Notes: generated by a model from the letters alone, not told the origin. Shown: positions 15,314 through 23,497, numbered from the stretch's first letter. The stretch is DNA of 32,561 nucleotides from Clostridiales bacterium UBA1774 (GCA_002314635.1 DCGQ01000016.1:1-32561); one strand, 5' to 3'. Numbers and translations are program-made.

Positions 15314-15355
15314 TCTCTTTCGACAGAAAAATACGAAAAAATGCCGGATTTGCCG

Positions 15356-15384
15356 TTGCCTTTTGTGGTGCAATCCTCCATAAT
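15356..15384 (+). promoter_or_regulatory. Candidate promoter of the GT39-like gene
   Basis: TTGCCT (15356-15361), a 17-nt spacer and CATAAT (15379-15384) lie on the plus strand. The start would be near 15391, about 70 nt before the GTG start codon. It is divergent from the BIG2 promoter in the same ~245-nt gap, which shows no other feature. Confidence 0.45.
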
Positions 15385-15459
15385 ATCCATTTGAAAGCGG
15401 CGGTGTTTTCCATGTGGACAGACCTCCCGCCGAAGATTTCCCCGAAAGGAGCGGCATCC

Positions 15460-16971
15460 GTGAAAAAAGTTTCTGATTTCTGCCTGCGCCACGAAGCGGC
15501 GCTGGCGGCAGCGCTGCTGCTTCTGGGTCTTCTGCTCCGCACGCTGGGTCTGGGGCGCTTTCCTCCGGGTCTGAATCAGGACGAGGCCTCCATCGGCTAC
15601 GATGCGTGGAGCCTGCTGGTCTCCGGCATGGATCGGAACGGGGATCGGTGGCCGGTTTTATTCACCAGCTGGGGCAGCGGGCAGAATGTGCTGTATGCCT
15701 ACCTCTCTTTTCCGTTTCTGAAGCTTCTCGGCCTCAGCGCCGCTTCTCTGCGGCTCTGCGCCGGATTCTGGGGCAGTGTGTGTCTGCTGGCCTTCTGGCG
15801 GCTGGCCCGGCGTGTGAGCCGTGGTTTCGGACTGGCGGCGCTGACCGGGCTGACGCTGAACCCCTGGCATCTGACCGTCAGCCGTTGGGCGCTGGAAAGC
15901 AATCTGCTGCCGGTATTTCTGCTGCTGGGCGTGTGGGCGCTGGCCGCCGCGGCGGAAAAACCGAAGTGGCTGCTCCTTGCCGCCGCCCTCTTTGCCCTGA
16001 GCCTTTACGCCTACGGAACCGCTTTTCTGCTGCTGCCGGTATTTCTGCTGCTTTGCAGCATCCGTCTGCTGCGGAAAAAAACGGTGCGTTTCCCCCTCTG
16101 GCTGGCTTCGCTGGGCGTTTTTGTGCTGATCGCCCTTCCGCTGGCGCTGTGTCAGCTTCGGAATGCGCTGGGTCTGCCGGAAATGAAGCTGCTGTGGATG
16201 ACGCTGCCGCGGCTGACGGAGACCCGGCAGGCCGCCACGGTTTCCTTCTCGCCGGAGCATCTCCGGGAGCTGCTGCGGCTGCTTTGGACGCAGTCGGACG
16301 GCCTGATTTGGAATAGCTGCGGCCGCTTCGGCCTGTTTTACGGTCTGCCCGGTCTGCTGTTTGTGCTGGCAGGTCTGGCGGAAAGCCTGTACCGCTGCTT
16401 CCGTTCCGAACTGCGGAACGAGGAACGCTGGATGCTCTATCTGCTGCTGTCCGGCATGCTTGCGGCTCTGTTCATCAACATCAATGTAAACCGGGTGAAT
16501 TTCCTGTTTCTGCCGCTGGTCTGGCTGCAGGCTAGGGGGCTGTACCTCTGTGTCCGGCTGTTTCCCCGTGTGGGCGCGGTATGCTTCGCCGTGCTGGTCT
16601 GCGCCGCGGTGTTCCTCATTCGATTCTATGTCACAGACTATGCCGATGCGCTGGGACCGGCATTTTACGACGGTCTCACGCAGGCCATTGCCTATGCGGA
16701 AACGCTGGAACCCGAAACCCTGTGGGTCACGGGGGATGTGAATATGCCCTATATCTATGTGCTGTTCACGGAAAAGACCCCTGCTGAGACCTTTCAGAAC
16801 ACGGTACGGTATTGGAATCCGGACGGGGCCTTCCGCTGGGTGCTGTCCTTTGACCGGTATCGGTTCTACGGCGAGCCGCCTGCGGGACTTTGCATCCTGC
16901 CAGTCGATGAGGCGGAAACCGGCAGGATCCTGCAGCAATTCGGCGGATACGCGGTTGTGGAAAATCCCTGA
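15460..16971 (+). CDS. GT-C membrane glycosyltransferase, family 39-like
   Basis: The 503-residue protein has about ten hydrophobic segments and an early extracytoplasmic loop with PPGLNQDEASIGYDAWSLL (residues 36-54). The Asp-Glu pair at 41-42 after the first helix is the catalytic hallmark of PMT/ArnT-like (GT39) polyprenyl-phosphate-sugar transferases. A soluble C-terminal part of ~90 residues follows the last helix, as in this family. It probably transfers a sugar from a lipid carrier to a surface acceptor; donor and acceptor cannot be read from sequence. GTG was chosen as start because AAAGGAG lies 8 nt upstream and a basic residue pair (VKKV) then leads into the first helix; an in-frame upstream ATG lacks a ribosome site. 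The next gene's promoter overlaps its 3' end. Confidence 0.85.
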   Translation: MKKVSDFCLRHEAALAAALLLLGLLLRTLGLGRFPPGLNQDEASIGYDAWSLLVSGMDRNGDRWPVLFTSWGSGQNVLYAYLSFPFLKLLGLSAASLRLCAGFWGSVCLLAFWRLARRVSRGFGLAALTGLTLNPWHLTVSRWALESNLLPVFLLLGVWALAAAAEKPKWLLLAAALFALSLYAYGTAFLLLPVFLLLCSIRLLRKKTVRFPLWLASLGVFVLIALPLALCQLRNALGLPEMKLLWMTLPRLTETRQAATVSFSPEHLRELLRLLWTQSDGLIWNSCGRFGLFYGLPGLLFVLAGLAESLYRCFRSELRNEERWMLYLLLSGMLAALFININVNRVNFLFLPLVWLQARGLYLCVRLFPRVGAVCFAVLVCAAVFLIRFYVTDYADALGPAFYDGLTQAIAYAETLEPETLWVTGDVNMPYIYVLFTEKTPAETFQNTVRYWNPDGAFRWVLSFDRYRFYGEPPAGLCILPVDEAETGRILQQFGGYAVVENP

Positions 16972-16983
16972 ACCGTGTATAAT
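16955..16983 (+). promoter_or_regulatory. Promoter of the NYN/metallophosphoesterase pair
   Basis: TTGTGG (16955-16960), a 17-nt spacer and a perfect TATAAT (16978-16983) lie on the plus strand. The -35 box is inside the last codons of the glycosyltransferase gene. The start near 16990 leaves a ~30-nt leader with GGAAGGAG before the ATG. Confidence 0.65.
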
Positions 16984-17021
16984 AGTATGTTATTTCCCCA
17001 TGACTGGAAGGAGCTGAGTCA

Positions 17022-17894
17022 ATGACCAGTGAAATCAAGGATTTACGGCTTGCCGTGCTGATCGATGCGGAGAACGTGCCCCGCAACAGCATGAAGGCCA
17101 TTATGGAGGAGGCCGCCATCTACGGAACGCCTACCATCAAGCGCATTTACGGGGACTGGACCAGTCCCAATGTCAGCTCATGGAAAAGCGTTCTGCTGGA
17201 AAACGCCGTGACCCCCATCCAGCAATACAGCTATACCACCGGCAAAAACTCCACCGATTCTGCCATGATCATCGATGCTATGGACATTCTCTATGAGGGC
17301 AAGACCGATGGATTCTGCATCGTTTCCAGCGACAGTGACTTTACCCGGCTTGCCATCCGCCTGCGGGAAGCGGGGATGCGGGTCATCGGCATGGGCGAGA
17401 AGAAAACGCCGGTGTCCTTCCGTGTAGCCTGTGACAAGTTCATCTACATTGAGGTCATCCGCGCCGCCCAGCAGGACCGGGAAAAGTCCGCGCAGCCCAC
17501 ACAGGCGGCAAAGCCTGCCAAGGCCGAGCCGGTGAAAGCGGCGAAAAAGCCCGGTGCCAAGCAGAAAGCGGATGCCAGGCAGCCGGCCAAGCCGGAACCC
17601 GCCCCGAAGGAACCGGAAAAGGCCGAACCGCAGAAGAAGGGCGGCAAGGTGCCGGATGAGATCGTGAAGCTGATCGCCGACTCGGTTTCCGACATTGCAG
17701 ACGAGGACGGTTACGCCTTCATGGGCGAGCTGGGCACCCTGCTGCTGAAAAAACAGCCGGATTTCGACCCCCGCAACTTCGGCTTCACCAAGCTGACCCC
17801 GCTGATCCGCTCCATCAGCCGATTTGAGATCGACGCCCGCATCATCGACGCCACCAAGACCCGGCACATCTATCTCCGTGACAAGGAGGCATAA
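17022..17894 (+). CDS. NYN domain protein with C-terminal OST-HTH/LOTUS domain
   Basis: Residues 8-148 of this 290-residue protein form a NYN (LabA/PIN-like) nuclease-type domain with the expected acidic positions: Asp15 in LIDAENVP, Asp79 in STDSAMIIDAMD, and Asp104/Asp106 in SSDSDF. A charged Ala/Lys/Pro-rich linker (about 150-207) joins it to a C-terminal OST-HTH/LOTUS-like winged helix (about 208-288), which opens KVPDEIVKLI and contains DPRNFGFTKLTPLI. NYN proteins are predicted metal-dependent ribonucleases, and LOTUS domains bind RNA (G-rich or G4 RNA in studied cases). This suggests an RNA-processing or RNA-surveillance factor in the cytoplasm; no target is evident. The ribosome site GGAAGGAG is strong. 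The 3' end overlaps the metallophosphoesterase gene. Confidence 0.9.
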   Translation: MTSEIKDLRLAVLIDAENVPRNSMKAIMEEAAIYGTPTIKRIYGDWTSPNVSSWKSVLLENAVTPIQQYSYTTGKNSTDSAMIIDAMDILYEGKTDGFCIVSSDSDFTRLAIRLREAGMRVIGMGEKKTPVSFRVACDKFIYIEVIRAAQQDREKSAQPTQAAKPAKAEPVKAAKKPGAKQKADARQPAKPEPAPKEPEKAEPQKKGGKVPDEIVKLIADSVSDIADEDGYAFMGELGTLLLKKQPDFDPRNFGFTKLTPLIRSISRFEIDARIIDATKTRHIYLRDKEA

Positions 17895-18717
17895 AAAGAA
17901 AAAGCAGGGCTGCCTTCCCCGGCTGCTCCTGCTTCTGCTAGGCCTGCTGGCCCTTCGGCTGTGGCTGGACAACCGGACCGTAGCCGTCCGCAGCTACAAA
18001 ATCAGCGACTCCGCCATTCCCGATGCCTTTTCCGGAACCCGCATTGCTGTGGTCTCCGATGTACACGGAAATGAAGCGCTGTTTGACAAGATTCTGCATC
18101 GGCTGGAAGCCGCCGACCCGGACATCATTGCCCTCACCGGCGACCTGTCCGACGGGGAGGAGCAATGGGCAGCACTGGAGCCGTTTCTGCGGAGCATGAC
18201 CCACATTGCCCCCTGTTACTATGTCAGCGGCAACCACGAATGGGCGGATCTGAGTCCGGAGCTGTTTTTCCGCAAGGTGGCGGACTGCGGCGTTACCCTG
18301 CTCCGCAATGAATGGGTGTATCTGGAACGGGGCGGTTCCCGGCTGGTGCTGGCCGGCGTGGAGGACCCCAACGGCTACGCGGACATGGAAACACCGGCGC
18401 AACTGCTCACCCGCCTGCGCTCAGAAACCAGCGTGTACGCAGTGGTACTGTGCCACCGTCCCGGCCTGTTCCCCACCCTTGCCGCACAGGGGGCCGATCT
18501 GGTGCTCAGCGGTCACAACCACGGCGGACTCATCCGGCTGCCCCTGCTGGGCGGTCTGCTCTCTCCCGGCGGCTGGCTGCCGGAGTATGACCGGGGTCTG
18601 TTTGAGCTGGGCGGGCGTCAGCTGCTGGTATCTCCCGGATTGAGCGCCGTTTCCTTCTGTCCCCGGCTGTTCAACCGATCGGAAATCAGCATTGCCGTGC
18701 TGGAACCGGCTGGCTGA
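17878..18717 (+). CDS. Membrane-anchored metallophosphoesterase
   Basis: From a GTG start the product is 279 residues. A basic N-terminus (TRRHKKKK) and a leucine-rich helix at about 14-30 anchor a calcineurin-like phosphoesterase domain facing outward. All metal-ligand motifs are present: SDVHG at 60-64, TGDLSD at 87-92, GNHE at 118-121, a CHRPG segment and GHNHGG. The closest known group is YkuE/UDP-2,3-diacylglucosamine pyrophosphatase-like enzymes acting on lipid-linked phosphates; the substrate is inferred only loosely. The start is uncertain: an AAGGAGG lies after the GTG, and no standard in-frame start codon follows it before the membrane helix. The gene overlaps the NYN gene by 17 nt and ends in a strong terminator. 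Confidence 0.85.
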   Translation: MTRRHKKKKQGCLPRLLLLLLGLLALRLWLDNRTVAVRSYKISDSAIPDAFSGTRIAVVSDVHGNEALFDKILHRLEAADPDIIALTGDLSDGEEQWAALEPFLRSMTHIAPCYYVSGNHEWADLSPELFFRKVADCGVTLLRNEWVYLERGGSRLVLAGVEDPNGYADMETPAQLLTRLRSETSVYAVVLCHRPGLFPTLAAQGADLVLSGHNHGGLIRLPLLGGLLSPGGWLPEYDRGLFELGGRQLLVSPGLSAVSFCPRLFNRSEISIAVLEPAG

Positions 18718-18735
18718 TCGGTAAGATCGGATATT

Positions 18736-18785
18736 GCCGCTCGCTCCGCGGAAGCACTGTATTCCCGGAGCAGGGCGGCTCTTTT
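18736..18785 (+). terminator. Terminator after the metallophosphoesterase gene
   Basis: GCCGCTCGCTCCG pairs with CGGAGCAGGGCGGC as a ~13-bp stem with one bulged A. An inner GGAA/TTCC pairing extends the stem, and a TCTTTT tail follows. Confidence 0.82.
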
Positions 18786-18834
18786 CACGGAATCCGCACC
18801 CCCGGTATTGCCGCATCGTTCCTGCCGAGAGGTC

Positions 18835-18863
18835 TTTTCTTTCCGGGCGCTTTGTGCTATCAT
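18835..18863 (+). promoter_or_regulatory. Candidate extended -10 promoter of the MATE gene
   Basis: TGC-TATCAT (-10 at 18858-18863) forms an extended -10, but the -35 region (TTTTCT) is poor. A start near 18870 would sit almost on the ATG at 18872 and about 26 nt before the TTG at 18896, which favours the TTG as the real start. Confidence 0.4.
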
Positions 18864-18895
18864 ATGGCTCCATGACGAAAATTGAGGTGACATAT

Positions 18896-20263
18896 TTGGA
18901 AAACAGGAATACCTATCTGGTGCAGGGCAGCGTGTGGAAGGGCATTGTCCGCTTTGCGATTCCCATTCTGCTGTCAAACCTGTTCCAGCAGCTTTACAAT
19001 ACGGTGGACACCGCGGTGGTAGGCAAGTTTGCCGGAAGCGAAGCGCTGGCGGCGGTTGGCTCCACCGGCGCTCTGATCAACCTGTTCGTCGGCTTCTTTC
19101 TGGGCATCTCCACCGGCACCGGCGTGATCTTCGCCACAGCCTACGGTGCAAGGGACATTGAGAAGCTGAAAAAGGTGCTGCACGCGGCGCTGATCCTTGC
19201 CTTCGGCGCAGGCGCGGTGCTGACCGCGGTGGGAACCACCTGCGCTCGCGGTATGCTGGAGCTGATGGATTCCCCGGCGGATGTGATCGAGCTGGCCTCC
19301 GAATATATGCAGATCTACTTTGCAGGCAGTCTGTTCATGCTGATCTACAACGTAGGCGCAGGCATCATACAGTCCTCCGGCGACTCCCGGCGACCGCTGA
19401 TTTATCTGGTGATCAGCGGCGTGCTGAATGTGATCTGCGATGTATTCTGCGTGGCGGTGCTGGATATGGGCGCGGCAGGCGCGGCGGTGGCCACCGTATT
19501 CAGTCAGCTCATCGCCTGTGCGCTGATTCTGATCCGCCTGTACCGGATTCCGGAAGGCTGGCGGCTGCGGCTCCGGGAGCTGCGCTTTGACAAGCGGGTG
19601 GCGTGGAACATCACAAAGCTGGCAGTCCCCTCCGGTCTGCAGAGCTGTATGTTCTCTCTGTCCAACATTCTGATTCAGGCTAAGATCAACGCCTTCGGCT
19701 CCGTGGCCATGGCGGGTGTGGCGGCCTACAGCCGCATTGACGGCTTCGGCTTCATGCCCATTCAGGCGCTGGGTCTCAGCATTTCCACATTTGTTTCGCA
19801 GAATCTGGGTGCCGGTCAGTATCAGCGGATCCGGCAGGGCGTGAAGGTGGTCGTGCTGTGCGCCTGTCTGAGCAGCCTGACGGTGAACAGCTGCATCTGC
19901 CTGTTCGGTCGGAAGCTGCTGAGGATCTTCACCGATGACCCGGAGGTCATCTCCTACGGTATGATGCAGCTCTGGCGGCTGGCGCCCTTTGAGATCATCT
20001 TTGCATTCAGCGATGTGTTCGCCGGTGCGGTGCGGGGTGCGGGCAAGGTGACGCAGCCAATGATCATCTATGCCATCACGATCTGCGCCTTCCGCATTGT
20101 CGGACTGCTGATTCTGATGCCCCTCATCCCGGATATCCGCGTGGTATTCTGGGCCTATCCCACCTCCTGGACCATCTGCTCCGCTGCACTGACGATCTAC
20201 TATTCTAAGGGCAGTTGGATGCCGGAGGGAATGCGGAAGAAGCTTGCCGCACAAAGCAAATGA
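18896..20263 (+). CDS. MATE family efflux transporter
   Basis: The 455-residue protein from this start has the twelve-helix MATE layout in two repeated halves. Family signatures are visible: PILLSNLFQQLYNTVDTAVV in helix 1, AVGSTGALINLF in helix 2, and the repeat-half counterparts VPSGLQSCMFSLSN and the Gln-Asn-Gly/Ala stretch SQNLGAGQYQRI. MATE proteins expel drugs or metabolites in exchange for Na+ or H+; the substrate is not predictable. TTG was preferred because GAGGTGA lies 5 nt upstream, giving the usual N-terminus MENRN; the ATG at 18872 adds 8 residues but has no ribosome site and nearly coincides with the predicted transcript start. It converges on rplQ. Confidence 0.9.
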   Translation: MENRNTYLVQGSVWKGIVRFAIPILLSNLFQQLYNTVDTAVVGKFAGSEALAAVGSTGALINLFVGFFLGISTGTGVIFATAYGARDIEKLKKVLHAALILAFGAGAVLTAVGTTCARGMLELMDSPADVIELASEYMQIYFAGSLFMLIYNVGAGIIQSSGDSRRPLIYLVISGVLNVICDVFCVAVLDMGAAGAAVATVFSQLIACALILIRLYRIPEGWRLRLRELRFDKRVAWNITKLAVPSGLQSCMFSLSNILIQAKINAFGSVAMAGVAAYSRIDGFGFMPIQALGLSISTFVSQNLGAGQYQRIRQGVKVVVLCACLSSLTVNSCICLFGRKLLRIFTDDPEVISYGMMQLWRLAPFEIIFAFSDVFAGAVRGAGKVTQPMIIYAITICAFRIVGLLILMPLIPDIRVVFWAYPTSWTICSAALTIYYSKGSWMPEGMRKKLAAQSK

Positions 20264-20344
20264 GGTATGATAAATAATATATTACCTGCTGCACGGCTTG
20301 CTTTTCTATGAAGCCGCACAGTCATTTCTTATTCCGCATCGTAA

Positions 20345-20388
20345 CAAAAAGCCGCCCCGGTCACAATGACCGGAGCGGTTCTTTTATT
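20345..20388. terminator. Bidirectional terminator shared by MATE and the ribosomal operon
   Basis: GCCGCCCCGGTCA pairs with TGACCGGAGCGGTT (one mismatch) around a CAA loop. A TTCTTTT tail follows on the plus strand and TTTTTG on the minus strand. It lies 5 nt after the rplQ stop. Confidence 0.9.
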
Positions 20389-20392
20389 GAGA

Positions 20393-20824
20393 TTACTCAG
20401 CCTTCTTGGTGCGCTTGGCAGCCTTGGCAGCTTCTTCGGCGGCCTTGGCGGCTTCGGCATCGGCGGCAGCGATCTTGTCCTCGTCAACGAGGGCAATGAT
20501 GGCCATCTCGGCGGCATCGCCGCGGCGCTGACCCAGACGCATGATCCGGGTGTAGCCGCCGTTGCGGTCGGCATAGATGGGAGCATAGACGCTGAACACG
20601 CGCTTGGCGGTATCTTCCTTGGTGATGAAGCTCAGAGCCTGACGATAAGTGGCCAGGGTGTTCTTCTTGCCAAGAGTAATCATCTTCTCAGCCAGGGGCT
20701 TCACAGCCTTGGCTCTGTCGATGGTGGTCTCCAGCTTGCCGTAGGTCAGGAGATCGGTCACCTGCTGACGGAGCATGGCCATACGCTGATCGGTCGGCTT
20801 GCCGAGCTTGGTTTTAAGGGGCAT
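20393..20824 (-). CDS. rplQ: 50S ribosomal protein L17
   Basis: The 143-residue protein shows the L17 core (LGKPTDQRMAMLRQQVTDLL, then TYGKLETTIDRAKAVKPLAEKMI). L17 sits near the peptide exit tunnel of the 50S subunit. A C-terminal extension of ~25 residues rich in Ala, Lys and Glu (AAKAAEEAAKAAKRTKKAE) makes it longer than the ~120-residue Bacillus form. GAGGAGG precedes the ATG. It is the last gene of the alpha operon, 13 nt after rpoA, and ends at the bidirectional terminator. Confidence 0.97.
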   Translation of the reverse strand: MPLKTKLGKPTDQRMAMLRQQVTDLLTYGKLETTIDRAKAVKPLAEKMITLGKKNTLATYRQALSFITKEDTAKRVFSVYAPIYADRNGGYTRIMRLGQRRGDAAEMAIIALVDEDKIAAADAEAAKAAEEAAKAAKRTKKAE

Positions 20825-20837
20825 TGTATTTTCCTCC

Positions 20838-21788
20838 TCAATTATTGTCGTCGCTGGCGAGGGACAGACCCATCATGGTCAGTTTATGAATGACCTCTTC
20901 CAGAGACTTCCGGCCCAGGTTCCGAACCTTCATCATATCATCTTCCGTGCGGCTGATCAGGTCGCCCACCGTGTTGATATTGGCGCGTTTCAGGCAGTTG
21001 AAGCTGCGGACCGACAGATCCAGCTCGTCAACCGTCATGGACAGCATCTTATCAACCGTGGTTTCCGGCTTCTCCACCACCGTGGGTCTGTTCGACAGGT
21101 TCTCGCTCAGGTCGGTAAACAGGGCGAAGTGATCGCAAAGGATCTTGGCGCCCATGGAGATCGCGTCCCGGGCGGAAATGGTCTTGTCCGTCCAGACCTC
21201 GATCGTCAGCTTGTCATAGTCGGTCATGTTGCCCACGCGGGTGTTTTCCACGGAGTAGTTGACCTTCAACACCGGCGTATAGATGGAATCCACCGGGATC
21301 ACGCCGATGATCGTCTGTGCAGGCTTATTGCGGTCGGCACTAACGTAACCGCGGCCCTTACTGATGGTCATTTCCATGTTCAGGGTGGCATCCGGACCAA
21401 GGGTGGCCAGATGCAGATCCGGGTTCAGCACTTCCACATCACCGTCAGACTTGATGTCGCCGGCTGTGACTTCGCCTTCCCCGCTGGCTTCGATATATAC
21501 CGTCTTAGTGCCTTCGCAATGCAGTCTGGCAATAATACTTTTGATGTTGAGAACGATCTCTGTAACGTCCTCTTTCACACCGGGTATCGTTGAAAACTCA
21601 TGTGCAACACCGGCAATCTTCACCGAGGTGACAGCCGTGCCCTCCAGCGAGGACAGGAGCATCCGTCTCAGGGAGTTTCCCAGCGTTGTACCGTAACCGC
21701 GCTCCAGCGGTTCAACCACGAACTTACCGTAGGAATCGTCACCGGGTGTCTCGATACATTCGATGCGCGGCTTTTCAATTTCTACCAT
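20838..21788 (-). CDS. rpoA: DNA-directed RNA polymerase subunit alpha
   Basis: The 316-residue protein has the alpha N-terminal assembly domain (GYGTTLGNSLRRMLLSSLEG near 31-50) and, after a linker, the C-terminal domain with two HhH-like motifs (LSVRSFNCLKRANINTVGDL and VRNLGRKSLEEVIHKL). The N-terminal domain dimerises and holds beta and beta'; the C-terminal domain contacts UP elements and activators. GGGAGGG lies before the ATG. The 96-nt gap to rpsD is one of the two widest in the operon and contains a stable hairpin and a candidate promoter, which may adjust polymerase subunit expression. Confidence 0.98.
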   Translation of the reverse strand: MVEIEKPRIECIETPGDDSYGKFVVEPLERGYGTTLGNSLRRMLLSSLEGTAVTSVKIAGVAHEFSTIPGVKEDVTEIVLNIKSIIARLHCEGTKTVYIEASGEGEVTAGDIKSDGDVEVLNPDLHLATLGPDATLNMEMTISKGRGYVSADRNKPAQTIIGVIPVDSIYTPVLKVNYSVENTRVGNMTDYDKLTIEVWTDKTISARDAISMGAKILCDHFALFTDLSENLSNRPTVVEKPETTVDKMLSMTVDELDLSVRSFNCLKRANINTVGDLISRTEDDMMKVRNLGRKSLEEVIHKLTMMGLSLASDDNN

Positions 21789-21813
21789 GTTTTTACCCTC
21801 CCTTTTTTCTTGC

Positions 21814-21843
21814 CCTGCGGTCCGACAAGAGCCGCACCGCAGG
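21814..21843 (-). other. Stable hairpin in the rpoA leader
   Basis: On the minus strand CCTGCGGT pairs with ACCGCAGG. Past one G/G mismatch, CGGC pairs with GTCG around a TCTT loop. An A-run, not a T-run, follows, so it is not a terminator for this strand. It ends about 13 nt before the rpoA ribosome binding site. Confidence 0.6.
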
Positions 21844-21855
21844 ACAGCTGATCTC

Positions 21856-21864
21856 AGTATACCA
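21856..21864 (-). promoter_or_regulatory. Possible internal extended -10 promoter for rpoA-rplQ
   Basis: TGG-TATACT on the minus strand fits an extended -10 box, but no -35 box is recognisable at 17 nt. The start would be near 21849, just before the hairpin. Confidence 0.3.
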
Positions 21865-21884
21865 ATATGAGGGCGTCGTGTGTG

Positions 21885-22514
21885 TTACTTGGAGTACAGC
21901 TCGACGATCAGGTGCTCTTCGATGGGCAGATCGATATCGCTCTTCTGAGGCACGGCGACGACCTTGGCAACCAGGTTGTCACGATCGTATTCCAGCCACT
22001 GGGGAGGCTGACGGAAGGCATTGGCCTCCACGTTGGCCTTCAGCTTCTCCAGATCGCGGCTGGTAGCGGCAATGCCGATGACCATGCCGGGCTTGACCTG
22101 GAAGGAGGGGATGTTGACCTTGCGGCCGTTCACGGTGAAGTGAGCGTGGGTGACCAGCTGACGGGCCTCGGGACGGGACATGGCAAAGCCCAGACGGTAG
22201 ATCACGTTGTCCAGACGGCTTTCGCACAGAGCCAGCAGGTTCTCACCGGTGGTGCCGCCCTTGGTCTTAACGGCCATCTCGTAATACTTGCGGAACTGGC
22301 TCTCCAGCAGACCGTAGTAACGCTTGGCCTTCTGCTTCTCGCGCAGCTGGGTGCCGTATTCGGAAGCCTTGCTGCGGCCCTGGCCATGCATGCCGGGGGC
22401 ATAAGCGCGGCGCTCAAGCGCGCACTTCTCTGTATAGCATCTGTCGCCCTTCAGGAACAGCTTCTGACCTTCTCTGCGGCACAGGCGGCAGACAGCATCG
22501 TTATATCTAGCCAT
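21885..22514 (-). CDS. rpsD: 30S ribosomal protein S4
   Basis: The 209-residue protein begins MARYNDAVCRLCRREGQKLF. Cysteines 9, 12, 26 and 31 make the zinc-binding form of S4. The S4 RNA-binding domain is visible as RLDNVIYRLGFAMSRPEARQ and HFTVNGRKVNIPSF. S4 is a primary 16S rRNA binder and often an autoregulator. In Bacillus subtilis rpsD stands alone, whereas here it lies in the alpha operon between rpsK and rpoA, as in many Clostridia and proteobacteria. AGGAGG precedes the ATG. Confidence 0.98.
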   Translation of the reverse strand: MARYNDAVCRLCRREGQKLFLKGDRCYTEKCALERRAYAPGMHGQGRSKASEYGTQLREKQKAKRYYGLLESQFRKYYEMAVKTKGGTTGENLLALCESRLDNVIYRLGFAMSRPEARQLVTHAHFTVNGRKVNIPSFQVKPGMVIGIAATSRDLEKLKANVEANAFRQPPQWLEYDRDNLVAKVVAVPQKSDIDLPIEEHLIVELYSK

Positions 22515-22538
22515 ATTGTGTTTCCTCCTGTACTTCCA

Positions 22539-22952
22539 TCAGACGCGGCGCCGTTTGGGCGGGCGGCATCCATTGTGGGGAATCGGGGTAACATCCTTGA
22601 TCATCTGAACTTCCAGACCAGCGGACTGGAGAGCGCGGATGGCGGCTTCACGGCCCTGACCGGGGCCCTTGACGTATACCTCGACCTGCTTCAGACCATG
22701 CTCCATAGCGGCACGGGCAGCCGTCTCAGCGGCGGTCTGTGCGGCAAAGGGAGTGGACTTTCTGCTGCCACGGAAGCCCATACCACCGGCAGAGGCCCAG
22801 GAGATAGCGTTGCCCTGCAGGTCGGTGATGGTGACCATGGTGTTATTGAAGGAAGAGCGGATATGCACAGCGCCCTTCTCGATGTTCTTGCGCTCACGAC
22901 GCTTCGTGCGGACACGAGCGGCAGCACCCTTAGCATTCTTAGCGGTAGCCAT
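22539..22952 (-). CDS. rpsK: 30S ribosomal protein S11
   Basis: The 137-residue protein carries the S11 pattern: NIEKGAVHIRSSFNNTMVTI, GNAISWASAGGMGFRGSRKS and the terminal PHNGCRPPKRRRV. S11 forms part of the platform of the 30S subunit and contacts the Shine-Dalgarno helix in the mRNA exit channel. It lies 16 nt after rpsM and 24 nt before rpsD, in canonical order. Length and motifs are ordinary. Confidence 0.98.
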   Translation of the reverse strand: MATAKNAKGAAARVRTKRRERKNIEKGAVHIRSSFNNTMVTITDLQGNAISWASAGGMGFRGSRKSTPFAAQTAAETAARAAMEHGLKQVEVYVKGPGQGREAAIRALQSAGLEVQMIKDVTPIPHNGCRPPKRRRV

Positions 22953-22968
22953 TTATCTCTTCCCTCCC

Positions 22969-23337
22969 TTACTTCTTCTTGTTCGCAATGGTGCGTTTGG
23001 GACCCTTGCGAGTACGGGCATTGGTCTTGCTGCGCTGGCCGCGCACGGGGAGACCCCGGCGATGACGCAGACCGCGGTAGCAGCCAATTTCCGTCAGGCG
23101 CTTGATGTCAAGCGCCACGGAGCGGCGAAGGTCGCCCTCCACCGTGTAGTTCTTATCGATGCACTCTCTGAGAGCGGCTTCCTGCGCTTCGGTCAGATCT
23201 TTGACGCGGGTGTTGGGGTCGATTCCGGTAGCAGCCAGAATATCGTCCGCGCTCTTTCTGCCAATGCCATACACATAGGTGAGACCGATCTCAATGCGCT
23301 TTTCTTTGGGCAAATCAACACCGGCAATACGTGCCAT
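22969..23337 (-). CDS. rpsM: 30S ribosomal protein S13
   Basis: The 122-residue protein starts MARIAGVDLPKEKRIEIGLT and contains the helix-turn segment YVYGIGRKSADDIL and the arginine-rich CYRGLRHRRGLPVRGQRSKT, which are diagnostic for S13. It sits in the 30S head and forms intersubunit bridges with L5. The C-terminus is basic (GPKRTIANKKK). It lies 33 nt after rpmJ. Confidence 0.98.
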   Translation of the reverse strand: MARIAGVDLPKEKRIEIGLTYVYGIGRKSADDILAATGIDPNTRVKDLTEAQEAALRECIDKNYTVEGDLRRSVALDIKRLTEIGCYRGLRHRRGLPVRGQRSKTNARTRKGPKRTIANKKK

Positions 23338-23370
23338 ACTTGTTAATCAATCCTTTCTAGAAACTGGGGC

Positions 23371-23484
23371 TCAGCCCTGTCTCTGCTTATGCTTGGGATT
23401 ATCACAAATCACCATGACTCTGCCCTTGCGCTTGATGACCTTGCACTTCTCACACATGGGCTTTACGGAAGGCCTGACTTTCAT
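23371..23484 (-). CDS. rpmJ: 50S ribosomal protein L36, zinc-binding form
   Basis: This short gene encodes 37 residues, beginning MKVRPSVKPMCEKCKVIKRK and ending NPKHKQRQG. Cys11, Cys14, Cys27 and His32 are the zinc ligands of the C+ form of L36. A GGAGG lies a few bases before the ATG. It sits between infA (13 nt) and rpsM (33 nt), its standard place in Firmicutes. Confidence 0.97.
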   Translation of the reverse strand: MKVRPSVKPMCEKCKVIKRKGRVMVICDNPKHKQRQG

Positions 23485-23497
23485 TGTTAACCTCCTA

